NCBI RefSeq assembly: GCF_010894435.1
Contig: NZ_JAAIXZ010000001.1
Location: 774,322-838,321, forward strand
Length of the DNA: 64,000 nt
Reading direction: 5' to 3'
Source: Pyxidicoccus trucidator
GTDB taxonomy: Bacteria > Myxococcota > Myxococcia > Myxococcales > Myxococcaceae
In this document: one piece after another, positions 19,754 to 28,397 of the stretch
Position numbering within the stretch: the stretch's first letter is position 1
Layout of the letters: every line of letters begins with the position of its first letter
Program-made: the position numbers and the translations under genes
Notes under the pieces: model-generated
The model's input: only the letters and a program-made list of their open reading frames with translations
What the model was told of the DNA's origin: nothing
Databases searched by the model: none

Positions 19754-21058
19754 ATGAACGACGGCATCATGCGCGGTTCCCCGCCGTCACAGGCGACCTC
19801 CAGCCCACCCCTCCTGCCCTCTCCGACGGTGGCCGGCAGCGCCTCGGGAGCGCTCCGCCCGCCCCCACCCCGCTTCCGGCAGCGGCTGCTGGTGGTGATG
19901 CTGCTCGCGGGCCTCCTGCCGCTGGTGCTCCTCGGCGTGCTGGCACAGGGCGCGCTGGAGCGCGTGCTGTCCGTCTCCATCGCCCCCGTGGAAGGCGTGC
20001 TGGACGGGGTCTCCTCGGAGCTGGAGCGCCGGGGCCTGCCCCAGGACTCGCTGAACGAGGCGCGCCTCAACCTCGCCCAGGCGGAGCTGGCGCGGCGGGC
20101 CCTGGTGCGTCGAGTCCCTGCGTTCATCACCGCGCTGGTGCTCGTCTCCGGCGTGGTGCTGGCCCTGGCGGCGGTACTGCTCGGCCGCGCCCTCACCCGC
20201 CCGGTGGACACCCTGACCCAGGGCATGTGGGCCTATGCGCGCGGGGACCTCTCCGTGCGCCTCGCCGCGCCGGAGCCTCCCCGGGATGAGCTCCAGTTCC
20301 TCCTCGGCCAGTTCAACCGCATGGGGCAGGACCTGCTCGCCCAGCGCGAGCGCCTCAAGGCCGCCGAGCAGATTGCCGCCTGGCAGGACGTGGCCCGCGC
20401 CCTGGCCCACGAGCTGAAGAACCCGCTCACCGCAATGAAGCTCTCACTCGCCCGTCTGTCCCGCACGGACGCGAGCATGCCCATCGACACCACCCGCATC
20501 ACCGAGGCCGTGGCCCTCCTCCAGGAAGAGGTGGACCTCCTGATGCGGATGACCCAGAGCTTCTCCACCTTCGCGAGGCTGCCTGCCCCGCGCTTCCAGG
20601 ACGTGGCCCTGCGTCCGCTGCTGGCCGAGGTGTGTGCCCTCTACGCGGGCACCTCGCCCGTCCCCGTGGAGCTGGCCCCCGGCCCCGACGCCTCGCTGCG
20701 CGCGGACCCCGACGGCCTGCGCCGCCTCTTCGGCAACCTGGTGAAGAACGCCACCGAGGCCTCTCCCACCGGCGCGGCCCCCGTGCGCGTCGCGCTGGAG
20801 CCCCTCGACGCGGGCGGGGTGCGCGTCACCGTGACGGACGGAGGCGCCGGCATCCCCACGGTGATGGAGGGCCCCGCCCTCACCCGGGGCCTGTTCAGCA
20901 CCAAGCCCGAGGGCAGCGGGCTGGGCCTGCCCATTGCCCAGAAAATCGTCCACGAGCACGGCGGCACCCTGCGCCTGGAACCTGCGTCAGGTGGGGGTAC
21001 GCTGGCGCGCGTGGACCTGCCCCTCGCCCCTCCCCTCTTCGTCCCGGCCGCCGCATGA
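19754..21058 (+). CDS. NtrY-like membrane histidine kinase
   Basis: A 434-residue sensor kinase. A Pro-rich cytoplasmic leader (1-40) is followed by TM1 (about 44-66), a short periplasmic helical segment, TM2 (about 123-145), and HAMP (about 146-205). HisKA has the phosphoacceptor His219 in ALAHELKNPLTAMKLS, then HATPase with NLVKNATEAS, GAGIP and GSGLGLPIAQKIV. The short sensor loop suggests membrane or helical-bundle sensing, not ligand binding. The stop codon overlaps the regulator start (ATGA), so this is a cognate two-component pair. The exact start is uncertain, with ATGs at 19754 and 19769. Confidence 0.92.
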   Translation: MNDGIMRGSPPSQATSSPPLLPSPTVAGSASGALRPPPPRFRQRLLVVMLLAGLLPLVLLGVLAQGALERVLSVSIAPVEGVLDGVSSELERRGLPQDSLNEARLNLAQAELARRALVRRVPAFITALVLVSGVVLALAAVLLGRALTRPVDTLTQGMWAYARGDLSVRLAAPEPPRDELQFLLGQFNRMGQDLLAQRERLKAAEQIAAWQDVARALAHELKNPLTAMKLSLARLSRTDASMPIDTTRITEAVALLQEEVDLLMRMTQSFSTFARLPAPRFQDVALRPLLAEVCALYAGTSPVPVELAPGPDASLRADPDGLRRLFGNLVKNATEASPTGAAPVRVALEPLDAGGVRVTVTDGGAGIPTVMEGPALTRGLFSTKPEGSGLGLPIAQKIVHEHGGTLRLEPASGGGTLARVDLPLAPPLFVPAAA

Positions 21059-22407
21059 AGCCCGGCCCCCGCATCCTCGTCGTCGATGACGACCCTGGCG
21101 TCCTCAAGGCCCTGCGCGGGCTGCTGAGCGACGAGGGCTTCACCCCGGTAGAGGCCCGCTCCGCCGCGGAGGCCGCGCGGCTGCTCGATGCGCCCGAGGG
21201 CCCGCCCGCGCTGATGCTGTTGGACTTGCGCATGCCGGGCGAGACGGGGCTGGAGCTGCTCGCGCGTCTGCCCCGGCCGCTGCCCGCGCCGGTGGTGGTG
21301 CTGTCCGGAGAGGCGTCCCCCGCGGAGGCGGTGCAGGCGCTGAAGCTGGGCGCGACGGACTTCGTGGAGAAGCCGCCCTCGCCCGAGCGGCTCATCACGG
21401 CGCTGCGCAACGCGATGGCGCTGGGCTCGCTCCAGGAGGAGCGGGAGCGGCTGCTCGACGCGCTGGCCCGTCCCGGCCACCTCGTGGGCGACAGCCCGAG
21501 CATGGAGTCGCTGCGCCGGCTCATCGCCCGCGTGGCGCCGAGCGACACCGCCATCCTCATCACCGGAGAGACGGGCACCGGCAAGGAGCGCGTCGCACGG
21601 GCGCTGCACCTGGCCTCGGGGCGCAAGGGCCGGCTCGTCGCCGTCAACTGCGCGGCCATCCCCGCCACGCTGCTGGAGAGCGAGCTGTTCGGCCACGAGA
21701 AGGGCGCCTTCTCCGGCGCGGTGGCGCGGCGCGCGGGCCGGATTGAGCAGGCGCACGGCGGCACGCTGCTGCTGGACGAGCTGGGCGACATGCCGCTGGA
21801 GCTCCAGGCCAAGCTGCTGCGCGTGCTGGAGACGAAGGAGGTGGAGCGGCTGGGTGGCTCGGTGCCGGTGCCCGTGGACGCGCGCATCCTCGCGGCCACG
21901 CACCAGGACCTCGCCCGCGCGGTGAAGGAGGGCCGCTTTCGCCAGGACCTCTTCTTCCGCCTCAACGTGATGCCGCTCCAGATACCACCGCTGCGCGAGC
22001 GCCCGGAGGACCTGCTCCCGCTGGCCCGCACCTTCGCGGCGGAGTTCGCCGGGCCGAATGCGCCGCTGGCCCTGGCACCGGGAGCGGAGGCCGCCCTGCG
22101 CGCCTACCCGTGGCCCGGGAATGTGCGCGAGCTGCGCAACCTCATCGAGCGACTCAACCTGCTGCGTGGCGACGGCCCGCTGACACTGGGGCCAGAAGCC
22201 ATACAGGGTCCGCTGGCGCCCGCCGCGCCCACACGTCCCACCCTGGGAGACAGGAGCTACCGGGAGCACGTGGAGGACTTCGAGCGGGAGCTCATCCGCG
22301 CGGCGCTTCAGGAGGGCGGCAGCATCGCCGGGGCCGCGAGGCTCTTGCAGGTGGACCGGGGCAATCTCTATCGGCGCATCAAGGCCCTCGGGCTCCCGGT
22401 CTCCTGA
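21055..22407 (+). CDS. NtrC-family sigma-54-dependent response regulator
   Basis: A 450-residue enhancer-binding protein, partner of the upstream kinase. The receiver domain has DDD at 11-13, phosphoacceptor Asp57 and KLGATDFVEKP. The AAA+ domain has Walker A GETGTGKE, Walker B TLLLDELGD, and the sigma-54 contact loop GAFSGA, a Ser replacing the Thr of GAFTGA. A C-terminal Fis-type helix-turn-helix follows (AGAARLLQVDRGNLYRRIKALGL). The start is fixed by the 4-nt overlap with the kinase. It probably activates sigma-54 promoters; no good one is visible in the 100 bp downstream. Confidence 0.94.
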   Translation: MKPGPRILVVDDDPGVLKALRGLLSDEGFTPVEARSAAEAARLLDAPEGPPALMLLDLRMPGETGLELLARLPRPLPAPVVVLSGEASPAEAVQALKLGATDFVEKPPSPERLITALRNAMALGSLQEERERLLDALARPGHLVGDSPSMESLRRLIARVAPSDTAILITGETGTGKERVARALHLASGRKGRLVAVNCAAIPATLLESELFGHEKGAFSGAVARRAGRIEQAHGGTLLLDELGDMPLELQAKLLRVLETKEVERLGGSVPVPVDARILAATHQDLARAVKEGRFRQDLFFRLNVMPLQIPPLRERPEDLLPLARTFAAEFAGPNAPLALAPGAEAALRAYPWPGNVRELRNLIERLNLLRGDGPLTLGPEAIQGPLAPAAPTRPTLGDRSYREHVEDFERELIRAALQEGGSIAGAARLLQVDRGNLYRRIKALGLPVS

Positions 22408-22469
22408 CCTTCCCGACGGGAATCGACCTCCAGGCCCTTGGAAGGGAACTCCGGGCGATGCTTGAATCT

Positions 22470-22487
22470 GGATTGCAGTTGCAATCC
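22470..22487. promoter_or_regulatory. Perfect 8+8 palindrome upstream of the small lipoprotein gene
   Basis: GGATTGCA-GT-TGCAATCC is a perfect dyad with a 2-nt spacer. It lies 20 nt before the ATG at 22508, in AT-richer DNA between the sigma-54 regulator and the lipoprotein gene. It looks like an operator; the protein that would bind is unknown. Confidence 0.35.
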
Positions 22488-22507
22488 GTTCCCGCCAAGG
22501 AGGATGC

Positions 22508-22786
22508 ATGAAGAAGGCCCTGTTGCTCCCGTGCCTGCTGCTGCTCGCCGCTTGTGGGGGTTCCGAAGTGGAGCAGGCGGAGTCCGCTCCACCCACCTCG
22601 CCCACCCCGCTGCTCGCCTCGCAGGAGGAGAGCCTCGGGCCGGCGCCCTTCTGGTACACGTGCAAGCTGCCGTGCCGGACGGGCTACTGCGCCACCAGCT
22701 CCATCTACTATCCGGACTGCGCGCCCTACGGCTCCACCACCCGGTACACCTGTACGCCGTGCAGCGGCGGTCCCGTTGATCCGTGA
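22508..22786 (+). CDS. Small cysteine-rich lipoprotein
   Basis: A 92-residue protein I do not recognise as a named family. Residues 1-15 form a lipoprotein signal with lipobox LLAAC (Cys16). After a Ser/Pro-rich linker, the mature C-terminal half holds six cysteines in about 40 residues (pattern TC..PC...YC......DC......TC.PC), enough for three disulfides. AAGGAGGA lies 6 nt before the ATG, a very strong Shine-Dalgarno sequence. It follows the NtrC-like regulator gene by 100 bp with a palindrome between, so regulation by that system is possible but unproven. It would act at the cell surface or in the periplasm. Confidence 0.85.
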   Translation: MKKALLLPCLLLLAACGGSEVEQAESAPPTSPTPLLASQEESLGPAPFWYTCKLPCRTGYCATSSIYYPDCAPYGSTTRYTCTPCSGGPVDP

Positions 22787-22981
22787 GCTGACGCCCTCCT
22801 GACGTCTCCGGCCCTCCCGCCTCCATCGTGGGTGGGAGTGCCGGCCGCCTGGCTGCCCCGCTCCAGGGTGTCTTCCCACCCACACTGTGAGCAGACCTGA
22901 CACCTCCCAGACAACTCCTGGCGCGTCGCGGCGATAATCGGCCAGACGCACGCCGGATGCCCCCACCGGGAGAGCTGTTTC

Positions 22982-24451
22982 ATGTCGAACCGCATTGGCC
23001 GCCCCTCCTTCGTCACGCCTCCGCCCACCGCGGCGACTCCGGAGCGCACCGTGCGCCCCGCGGGAGGAGAGAAGGCGCCCGGCGCCCGCTCCCAGGCAGA
23101 CCAGTTCGAAGCGCGTGGCACCCGGCCGTCCCAGAGCACCTCACGTAGCGCCGCGCTGCTGACGGGCACGAGCGCCTCGGAGGCTGTCGTTCCGTCGCGG
23201 CTGGCGGACCTCCAGCCCGAGGTCCACGGCGCCAGCGGCTATGAGGCCCACTTCGGCATGGGCGGCCGCACCGCCCGCGCCACCGTGGACGGCCAGGGCC
23301 AGGTCGCGCTGCCCACCGGCAACGGCCGGGGCCCCTCGTTCCATGCGGAGGCCGGCAAGCCGCTGACGGTGACGGTGGACCCCGCGCGCCTGTCGAAGAC
23401 GGCCGAGAAGGCGGAGCTCGTCTGGCGGGTGGCGCCTGGCGGCACCGAGGTGGCCATTCCCCTCACGGACGGCACCCGCGACGCGAGCGGCCGGCTGAAC
23501 ACGGTGCCCGCGAAGATTGACCTGCCTGCGGACGCCTTCGGCACGCTGCGCATGTCCATCCGCACCACGGGCGCGGACGGCAAGACGTCGACCCAGTGGG
23601 ACCCCAGCTCCGACGCGGCGATTGCCCCCAAGGAAGGCGCCACCGTCGTCTTCTCCGACGACTGGAAGACGCAGGTCGAGGGGAAGCTGCGCGCGGGCGA
23701 CAAGGTCGAGCTTGCCTACGACCGGGACCGGCTGGCCGCGCTCCTCGGCGGCAAGACGCCCTCGGACGTCGTCGCGTGCGTGTCCTTCAACGGCGAGCCC
23801 CCTCGCGAGGTTCCGCTCACCCTGCAGCCGGGTGAGGGGGGCCGCCCCGGGACGATGTTCATGCCTTCGCTCCAGGTGCCCCTCGAGGCCACGAAGATGA
23901 CCCTGTGGTTCAAGGGCCAGGGCGAAGGGAACACGAGCTACGACTCGTCCTTCGGGAAGAACTTCGAGTTCAAGATCAACCCCGCCCGGGATGACGCCGA
24001 CCCGTCCTGGAAGGCGGAGATGCTGCGCAGCAAGAGCTTCCCCAACCTCCAGGAGGAAGACTTCGTCGGCATCGGCCCGTCGTCGCAGAAGTACAACTGC
24101 ATCGCCTGGACGATGGGCATCCAGGACGAGTGGGTGTGGCCGGGCACGCGCCTCGAGGACTTCGACAAGCTGTACGCGACGCAGGGCTACCAGCCCATGT
24201 CCTCGATGGACCTGAGCAACGACCCGAACCTGGAGAAGGTCGTCGTCTACGGGCTCAAGCCGAAGTCGGGGACGGGCGCGATTGAAGTGACGCACGGCGC
24301 GCTGATGGACGAGCAGGGCCGGCTGACGAGCAAGATTGGCACCCAGCCGCTCATCCGTCACAACAGCGCTGACGACCTGACCGGCCCCTCGTATGGTGAG
24401 CCGGTGCGTGTCTACGTGCGTCCCCGTCAGCCCGCGGTGAACAACTCATGA
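22982..24451 (+). CDS. Multi-domain protein with C-terminal Cys/His (DUF7689-like) domain, candidate effector
   Basis: A 489-residue protein with no standard signal peptide. The N-terminal 45 residues are Pro/Thr/Arg-rich and end in DQFE (40-43). Residues about 70-350 are a long beta-rich region of unclear family. The C-terminal about 140 residues resemble the DUF7689-type domain, with the block KYNCIAWTMG and a following WVWPG; Cys373 and His438 (VTHGALMD) could form a cysteine-hydrolase dyad. The stop overlaps the start of the 106-codon gene (ATGA), an arrangement typical of effector/immunity or enzyme/inhibitor pairs. The family assignment is from memory of its motifs and is tentative; toxicity is inference. 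Confidence 0.7.
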   Translation: MSNRIGRPSFVTPPPTAATPERTVRPAGGEKAPGARSQADQFEARGTRPSQSTSRSAALLTGTSASEAVVPSRLADLQPEVHGASGYEAHFGMGGRTARATVDGQGQVALPTGNGRGPSFHAEAGKPLTVTVDPARLSKTAEKAELVWRVAPGGTEVAIPLTDGTRDASGRLNTVPAKIDLPADAFGTLRMSIRTTGADGKTSTQWDPSSDAAIAPKEGATVVFSDDWKTQVEGKLRAGDKVELAYDRDRLAALLGGKTPSDVVACVSFNGEPPREVPLTLQPGEGGRPGTMFMPSLQVPLEATKMTLWFKGQGEGNTSYDSSFGKNFEFKINPARDDADPSWKAEMLRSKSFPNLQEEDFVGIGPSSQKYNCIAWTMGIQDEWVWPGTRLEDFDKLYATQGYQPMSSMDLSNDPNLEKVVVYGLKPKSGTGAIEVTHGALMDEQGRLTSKIGTQPLIRHNSADDLTGPSYGEPVRVYVRPRQPAVNNS

Positions 24452-24768
24452 GCGATGTCGGCGCCCGCTTCGAAGGACTGGCGAAGGAGTGGGAGGAGCA
24501 CTGCGCCGCGCACCGCGAGGCGTCCAACCCCTACGTGTTCCTCAACCACCCCTCCTTCGAGGCGCTCGTCGCCCTGGGCCGGCCCGCCGTGCCCCTGATT
24601 GTCGAGCGCTACCGCGAGGGGAGCGTCTTCTGGGGCGCGGCCCTGCGGCGCATCACCGGCGTCACCACCTTCGGCGATGGCGTCGTGGGGAACCTCGACG
24701 CCACCCGGCGCGGCTGGCTCAAGTGGTGGGACGAGAACAAGGCCGGCTTCAGCGGCCGCGCCTCCTGA
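24448..24768 (+). CDS. Small cytosolic protein coupled to the Cys/His-domain gene, candidate immunity partner
   Basis: A 106-residue soluble helical protein without signal peptide or membrane segment. It carries FLNHPSFEALVALG followed by AVPLIVERY and WGAALRRITGVTTF, ending WLKWWDENK. This resembles small proteins I recall being encoded beside DUF7689-like genes. It starts inside the stop codon of the preceding gene, so it should be made in step with it. It could be an antidote, chaperone or regulator. No catalytic motif is visible. Confidence 0.75.
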   Translation: MSDVGARFEGLAKEWEEHCAAHREASNPYVFLNHPSFEALVALGRPAVPLIVERYREGSVFWGAALRRITGVTTFGDGVVGNLDATRRGWLKWWDENKAGFSGRAS

Positions 24769-25143
24769 GTCCCCTCACGGCCGGCCTCTGCCCCACGGGC
24801 ACATTGGCGAGTAGCTGCAGTGACGCTTCCACCCTCCCGGGAGCAGGTGCCGGTAGAGGAGGATGAGCCACGCCTTGGCGTCCCTGCCGGTGCGTGGATA
24901 CGAGACACGCGAGACCTCGGCGAGCGAGACCCCACATCGGGAGGTCCGTGCGTCCGGAAGTGGCCGCCATGACCGGAGGCCCAGGCCCGCGGCCCCGTGC
25001 AATCGTCGCGGTAGATGTCAGTATCACATCGCTGCTCGACATCAGGATGTGTCCATGACATCGGCAGCCGCGCCTGCCCCTCGTCCTTTCAAGCACTTGC
25101 CCCAGCCCTCCCGTTGGAACGGCGCGTGCTCTCCCGTCCGGTC
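24769..25143. other. 375-bp stretch without a supported gene
   Basis: Lies between the putative immunity gene and the Omp85 gene. On the minus strand a 75-codon frame (24775-25002) ends with a segment reminiscent of the YidD insertion factor, but no intact gene can be supported. An in-frame upstream extension of the Omp85 gene also runs through here and is judged non-coding. No clear terminator or promoter. Confidence 0.5.
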
Positions 25144-27642
25144 ATGAACCGCTTCGCACTCTTCCTCTGTCTCCTCTCCCTCGCGGCCGGTGCGCAGGCT
25201 CTCGGCGCGGCCATGACGGAACCCGCGGATGCCGGGACGGCGCCCGCCGCCACCGGCGCTCCGGCCCCGGCCGCTCCCACCACCCCCACCCCGTCCCCCA
25301 GCTCGGCCGAGCCACAGCCCCGCACCCGGGATGAGCGTGAGGACCGCGACGACGAGGATGCCCGCCCCGGTGCCGAGGAGCGCAACGAGGCCGCCGCGGA
25401 CGCACGGGAGCGCGGCGAGTGGGGCAAGCGGGACGATTGCCCCGAGCACTTCGACGAGGAGGAAGAGGAGGAGGAGGAAATGGAAGACCCGACCGTCCTC
25501 GCGCCACTCCAGCTCAGCGTGGACGGGCGCACGCTCACGCCCGGGAGCCTCGAGCTCCACGGACTGCAGCGGCTCTCCGAGGGCCAGGTGCGTGCACTCA
25601 TTGGCGCGCCCCTCACGGAAGCTCCGGCGCTGACCTCACGGCGGGCGCAGACCTTGCTCCGCCGCCTCGCCCGCTCGGGCCTCTTCGCCCGCGTGGAGCC
25701 ACGCCTGCGCGTCTCCGAGACGGGGCCCGCGGTGCTGGAGGTCCACCTGGAGGAGAACCCCACCCTCACCTCCGTGGAGCTGGAGGGGCTGCAGGACCTC
25801 CAGGCCAGCGAATTGATGGAGGAGCTGTTCCGCCTTCCCCACCGCTTCCCCAACGAGGACGAGGACGAAGACGAGGACATCATCGCCACGCTGCGCGTGG
25901 ACTCGCGGCGCGGCACGCTGTCCGTCGTCCGTCCGTGCCCGGTGCCGCGCCCGCCTCGCGAATGGCTGGCCCGCATGGAGCGCGACGAGTACCGCCCCGG
26001 CATCGTCCTGGGCGGCGTGGCCCAGGCGCTGGAGCGCACGCTGAGGGACTTGAGGGACGACGGCTACCTCCTCGCGAGCCTCTCCGCCACGCTGCACCCG
26101 GACGGACGGCTGGTGGTCTCCGTGGACGAGGGCCGGCTGGAGGACGTGGAGGTGCGGGGCGTGAGCGGTGACATGGCCGCGCGGGTGCGCGAGTCGCTGG
26201 ACCTGAAGCCCGGTGACGTCTTCCTGCGCAGCGACGCGAAGCGCGCCGTGCAGCGCCTGGAGTCGCGGATGCCCTTCCTGGAGCCCGCCGACGTGGATGA
26301 CGAGGACGATGGGCTGCACCGCCGGGCGCGCATCGTCGAGGAGCGCGGCGCCGATGGCACGCGGAGCTACCGCACCCAGGAGGAGGAGCGGCGGAACCGG
26401 CGGCGGCGCGAGCAGGTGGAGTTCGAGGTGAGCTGGAACCAGCTCGTCAATTGGTGGGAGCATGGGGAGGACGGCGAGGGCATCTCGCTCGAGGGCAAGC
26501 GCCTCGTCATCCACGTGCGCCCGCGCCGGCCGGACCTGGACGTGGACCTGCTCCCGGTGCACACGCAGGTGACGGGCTTCGCGCCGGGCCTTGCGGGCCA
26601 CCTGCGCATCTGGGACCCGAAGGACCGGGCCCACCTCACGCTGGACGCGGCCCTCTTCATCCCGCTGCGGCTGGGGGGACAGCGCCTGCCGGACGACCCC
26701 GAGGGCACGAAGCGCCAGCGCCGGCTGAACCTGCTGGGCGGCGTGAAGACGCGGGTGCCCTCCGCGCGGCTCGCGGAGCTGGGCGTGCAGGGCCACGACT
26801 TCACCGACACGCTGGACCGCTGGCGGATGGGCGACATCGACTCGTACATCTACTCGTTCCTCATCAACCGGCCGGACCGCGAGTACTTCCGCCGCAAGGG
26901 CTTCACGGCCTTCGCCACCTGGCGCTGGGCGGATGACTGGCTCGCGGGCGTCGAGTACCGCGCCGACCGCTACGAGTCGATGCAGAGCTTCACCCCGCCG
27001 CTCACCCTCTTCCGGCGCGACTCGACGCCCTTCCCCAACTCCCCCGTCACCGAGGGCCGCTTCAAGTCCGTGGTGCTCCGGATGGAGTACGCCAGCGACG
27101 CCCCGGCCGACGCCGATGTGGGCTCGGTCTTCCGCACGCCGGAGACGTCCCTGTTCGACCGCGGCGGGGACTGGAACGACCGCGCCTCGCTGCGCGGGCT
27201 GCTCACGCTGGAGGTGGGTGATGGCCCCGGGGCTTCCGGCGCGGACACTCGCTTCTGGAAGCTGGTGAGCGACCTGGCGCTGGACGTGCCCACCGGCTGG
27301 AAGACGGGGCTGCACCTGCGCGTGCGCACCGCCGGAGGCGACAACCTGCCCGAGCAGAAGCGCGAGGCGCTGGGCGGCTGGAGCGCGCTGCGGGGCATTG
27401 GCTTCAAGGAGCTGCGCGGCGACATGTCGCTGCTCACCACCGCCGAGTACCGCTGGCACGTCTTCGGCATCTTCGCGGACGTGGGCTCGGTGCGCGCGGA
27501 CAACGAGTGGACGGAGGCGAAGCTGGGCCTGGGCAGCAGCTTCCACTTCAGCGAGGACGTGCGGCTGGACGTCGCGTGGCGCACGGACGACAAGGCCACG
27601 GCCGTTCCCGAGGCGCGGCTGTTCTTCGTGCGGACCTTCTGA
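25144..27642 (+). CDS. Omp85-family (BamA/TamA-like) outer-membrane protein with acidic insertions
   Basis: An 832-residue protein. The signal peptide covers residues 1-20 (LAAGAQALG). A Pro/Ala-rich linker leads to an acidic run (Asp104, eight Glu at 105-112, then Met-Glu-Asp). POTRA-like modules follow (about 125-420), with a second acidic insertion DEDEDEDED near 237-246. The last about 380 residues are beta strands of a 16-stranded barrel, ending in a terminal Phe (FFVRTF) as expected for outer-membrane insertion. The start is set by the signal peptide. A 202-residue exported protein follows 5 bp later. It could assemble or export surface proteins; it is not the canonical bamA, whose neighbours (skp, lpxD) are absent. 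Confidence 0.85.
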   Translation: MNRFALFLCLLSLAAGAQALGAAMTEPADAGTAPAATGAPAPAAPTTPTPSPSSAEPQPRTRDEREDRDDEDARPGAEERNEAAADARERGEWGKRDDCPEHFDEEEEEEEEMEDPTVLAPLQLSVDGRTLTPGSLELHGLQRLSEGQVRALIGAPLTEAPALTSRRAQTLLRRLARSGLFARVEPRLRVSETGPAVLEVHLEENPTLTSVELEGLQDLQASELMEELFRLPHRFPNEDEDEDEDIIATLRVDSRRGTLSVVRPCPVPRPPREWLARMERDEYRPGIVLGGVAQALERTLRDLRDDGYLLASLSATLHPDGRLVVSVDEGRLEDVEVRGVSGDMAARVRESLDLKPGDVFLRSDAKRAVQRLESRMPFLEPADVDDEDDGLHRRARIVEERGADGTRSYRTQEEERRNRRRREQVEFEVSWNQLVNWWEHGEDGEGISLEGKRLVIHVRPRRPDLDVDLLPVHTQVTGFAPGLAGHLRIWDPKDRAHLTLDAALFIPLRLGGQRLPDDPEGTKRQRRLNLLGGVKTRVPSARLAELGVQGHDFTDTLDRWRMGDIDSYIYSFLINRPDREYFRRKGFTAFATWRWADDWLAGVEYRADRYESMQSFTPPLTLFRRDSTPFPNSPVTEGRFKSVVLRMEYASDAPADADVGSVFRTPETSLFDRGGDWNDRASLRGLLTLEVGDGPGASGADTRFWKLVSDLALDVPTGWKTGLHLRVRTAGGDNLPEQKREALGGWSALRGIGFKELRGDMSLLTTAEYRWHVFGIFADVGSVRADNEWTEAKLGLGSSFHFSEDVRLDVAWRTDDKATAVPEARLFFVRTF

Positions 27643-27647
27643 GACGC

Positions 27648-28256
27648 ATGGCACGGACGCGGATACGGGCGGGGCAGAGACTCGGCGCGGCGCTGGTGGC
27701 CGCGGCGGGGCTGCTCGCGCCCATGGCTCATGCGGAGGAGGAGCCTCGGGCCTCCTGCTCCGCCATCCTCTCCGGGCGGCGCGTGGTGGCGCGGCCGGAG
27801 GCGTTCGCCTTCATCTCCCCGGAGCTGGACCGGCTGGTGCGGCTGGGCATGGCGGGCAGGGTGGAGGTGGAGGTGACGCTCTGGAGGCGCCGCTCGCTGT
27901 GGTTCAACGCGCGGGTGGATGGGACGCGGCTGACGCAGGTGCTCGCCTTCACGCGCGGTAGCTACGTGCTGGACGGCCGGCCCCTGCCGGAAGGCCCGGG
28001 GGCGCTGGAGTTGGAGCGCGTGGCCTGGATGCTGGAAGAGCGCCCGGAGGCGGGAGACCGCTACCTGGTGCAGGTGGAGGTGCGGCTGCACGTGGTGACG
28101 GCCGCGAGCCTTGGCCGGGTGGCGTCGTGGCTCACGCAGGAGAAGAGCGCACAGGGGGAGGAGCGCTCCGGACTGACTGGCACCGTGCTGCGCTCCGTCG
28201 CGGAGGACCTCTCGCGCGGCGCCTCCGGGCGCTGTGAGGTCACCCTGCCGCCCTGA
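27648..28256 (+). CDS. Exported protein co-transcribed with the Omp85 gene (DUF4390-like)
   Basis: A 202-residue protein with a signal peptide (1-26, ending AHA). The mature part is a beta-rich single domain: FAFISPELDRLVRLGMAG, VEVEVTLWRRRSLWFNARV, then a C-terminal VQVEVRLHVVTAASLGRV. The RRRSLWF block and overall spacing recall DUF4390, but I hold this weakly. It starts 5 bp after the Omp85 stop, so the two are one transcription unit, and it probably works with the barrel protein in the periplasm. Confidence 0.75.
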   Translation: MARTRIRAGQRLGAALVAAAGLLAPMAHAEEEPRASCSAILSGRRVVARPEAFAFISPELDRLVRLGMAGRVEVEVTLWRRRSLWFNARVDGTRLTQVLAFTRGSYVLDGRPLPEGPGALELERVAWMLEERPEAGDRYLVQVEVRLHVVTAASLGRVASWLTQEKSAQGEERSGLTGTVLRSVAEDLSRGASGRCEVTLPP

Positions 28257-28397
28257 GCCGGGCGTCGTGAACGGACGGCGTGCAGGCCTCTCAGGGCCCG
28301 CGCCTTCTGACAACCGTTGCGAATCACCGCCCGCGTGGCCGGCGGGCACCAGGACTCACGAATTGCCCGCCCATGGGTCGAGGCAAGGAGGACCGTC

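Noticed and set aside
22469-22483. A sigma-54-like TGG...TTGC upstream of the small lipoprotein
   Set aside because: The spacing between the GG and GC elements is one base short of the strict sigma-54 spacing, so it is not called a promoter.
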